A DNA stretch of 64,000 bases, taken from Arthrobacter sp. (GTDB lineage Bacteria > Actinomycetota > Actinomycetes > Actinomycetales > Micrococcaceae). A program made the position numbers and the translations under genes. How positions within the stretch are numbered: the stretch's first letter is position 1; each line of letters begins with the position of its first letter. The stretch covers positions 62,001 through 126,000 of the forward strand of contig JAITLQ010000007.1 of the NCBI GenBank assembly GCA_031277795.1, given 5' to 3'. The notes below the pieces were generated by a model. The model was not told where the DNA came from and made no database searches. It was given only the letters and a program-made list of their open reading frames with translations. Of this stretch, positions 63,358-64,000 are shown piece after piece.

Positions 63358-63504
63358 TCACTTGCCTTCTGCTCGCAGGGCGAGGGCCGTCTCATCCGCG
63401 CGTGTCTCAGCCTCGGTGGGAACGGCATAGACGACGCTGACCGGGGTGGCGTGAGCGGGTGTATGAACGTCTTTGTTGATTTCCGGAAATGTCTCGCTTC
63501 GAAT
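63358..63504 (-). other. possible gene remnant (start-less open stretch)
   Basis: On the minus strand 48 codons are open before a TGA at 63358-63360, ending in a protein-like segment (ETALALRAEGK). An in-frame TAG at 63505-63507 and the lack of any ATG, GTG or TTG argue against an intact gene. It may be the 3' end of a lost gene or chance; the metB terminator lies directly after it. Confidence 0.2.
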
Positions 63505-63515
63505 CTATCTTCGAA
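63498..63515 (+). promoter_or_regulatory. LexA/SOS-box-like dyad upstream of DUF222 gene
   Basis: TTCGAA-TCTATC-TTCGAA. Actinobacterial SOS boxes follow TCGAAC-N4-GTTCGA; this site matches the outer ten bases (TCGAA-N6-TTCGA) and differs at the two inner positions. A second perfect palindrome ATTTCCGGAAAT lies at 63479-63490. The site stands 111 bp before the GTG of the DUF222 gene. Confidence 0.5.
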
Positions 63516-63625
63516 CGCGCCCGAGTGGGAGAATGGTTGAAAGAACGGGGGAGCGGCGGGTTCTGTCGAAAGGCATTCCGTCGCGAGAACGCTTCATTAT
63601 CTGGTGCGCGCTGGGGAGGTGCATC

Positions 63626-64000
63626 GTGTCGGAAAAACGTCAGCTTGAAGAGGCCCTTGGCCTGCTCAGGCGGGTCGTCGAGGCGATCTCGACCAGCAGC
63701 GATCGGGCCTGCGAGTCGGAGGTCATTGAGCTGCTCGGCGCGGCCTCGGACGTCTCCCGCGCTGCCGACGGGCTCCGGGTGGCCGTGACTGGGATGGTGA
63801 GCCGGCGCTCCGAGGGCTACTCGCGGGCGGAGGCGCTGTGCGCCCGGCTGGGTTTTCGTTCCACCAAGGCCCTGATCGGTCAGGCGTTCGGCGTCCACGC
63901 CGGGAACGCGGAGACTCTGTTGTCCCTGGCCCAGGCCACCGGTGCGCGCACCGGCTTCTCGTCCGGCGAGCTGGAGCCGTTCAGGCCGGCGCTCGCGGCC
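63626..64000 (+). CDS. DUF222-containing HNH endonuclease-type protein, N-terminal part
   Basis: 125 residues are visible and the frame runs off the window. The charged helical start (KRQLEEALGLLRRVVEAI) and the conserved AVTGMVSRRSEGYSRAEALCARLGFRSTKALIG segment (split) are typical of the DUF222 domain. In mycobacterial 13E12-repeat proteins and many Micrococcaceae paralogues this domain precedes a C-terminal HNH nuclease motif; that part is not visible here. GGGGAGG (63613-63619) precedes the GTG by 6 nt. These genes are often multicopy and are suspected of mobile origin. The SOS-like dyad upstream suggests DNA-damage control. Confidence 0.8.
   Translation, partial: MSEKRQLEEALGLLRRVVEAISTSSDRACESEVIELLGAASDVSRAADGLRVAVTGMVSRRSEGYSRAEALCARLGFRSTKALIGQAFGVHAGNAETLLSLAQATGARTGFSSGELEPFRPALAA

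Overview
The window is high-GC DNA (by eye around 70 %) with dense, mostly GTG/ATG-started genes. Gene content points to an actinobacterium of the Micrococcales, most likely a Micrococcaceae relative (inference): a SigK/RskA pair, corynebacterial-type HtaA/HmuTUV/HmuO heme uptake, DUF6350-purN-purH synteny, monomeric isocitrate dehydrogenase, PucR regulators, a 13E12-like DUF222/HNH gene, and many genes whose -10 box lies only 6-9 nt before the start codon (leaderless mRNAs). No tRNA, rRNA, CRISPR array, transposase or prophage was seen.

Layout. 1-1.8 kb: the end of an unknown protein, then an ECF sigma factor and its membrane anti-sigma factor. 1.8-9.9 kb: heme-iron island. A cell-wall triple-HtaA protein with a sortase motif and the HmuTUV ABC importer lie on the minus strand. 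Divergently, heme oxygenase HmuO overlaps a secreted single-HtaA protein. 10-14.6 kb: a PucR regulator divergent from an MFS transporter/flavin amine oxidase/cupin operon. 14.7-17.5 kb: three membrane proteins (unknown, YihY type, VanZ-RDD). 17.6-22.2 kb: a second PucR regulator divergent from CoA-acylating semialdehyde dehydrogenase plus omega-aminotransferase, plausibly beta-alanine breakdown. 22.3-30.8 kb: TauE/SafE permease, DUF6350, purN, then an MFS/Nramp-like/DUF4303 insertion before purH. 30.9-36.5 kb: BadF-type kinase, alpha/beta hydrolase with divergent WYL regulator, LysE exporter with divergent LysG regulator, GNAT. 36.6-45.8 kb: icd, an Hsp90 paralogue paired with a 943-residue TPR protein, and a GCS2-type ligase. 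46-51.4 kb: ROK regulator and a ChvE/GguAB-type sugar ABC operon. 51.7-56.6 kb: gamma-carbonic anhydrase, RlmC, PurU, secreted M15 peptidase, flavoprotein. 56.7-63.3 kb: a methionine locus, SAM riboswitch-metF-metE followed by metY-metB. 63.6-64 kb: the start of a DUF222/HNH gene behind a LexA-like box.

Two global features stand out. First, almost every gene end carries a long GC-rich hairpin. A short intergenic repeat with core GCCCGACGGCGGG recurs at about ten gene ends, forms a 64/65-bp tandem array at 38.9-39.05 kb, and is part of a 28-nt identity spanning two unrelated stop codons. Second, the leaderless -10 geometry fixes many start codons. The best candidate for an under-described system is the Hsp90-paralogue/TPR pair at 39.1-44.0 kb. 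The Nramp-like transporter without canonical metal motifs and the amine oxidase-cupin operon are further candidates.
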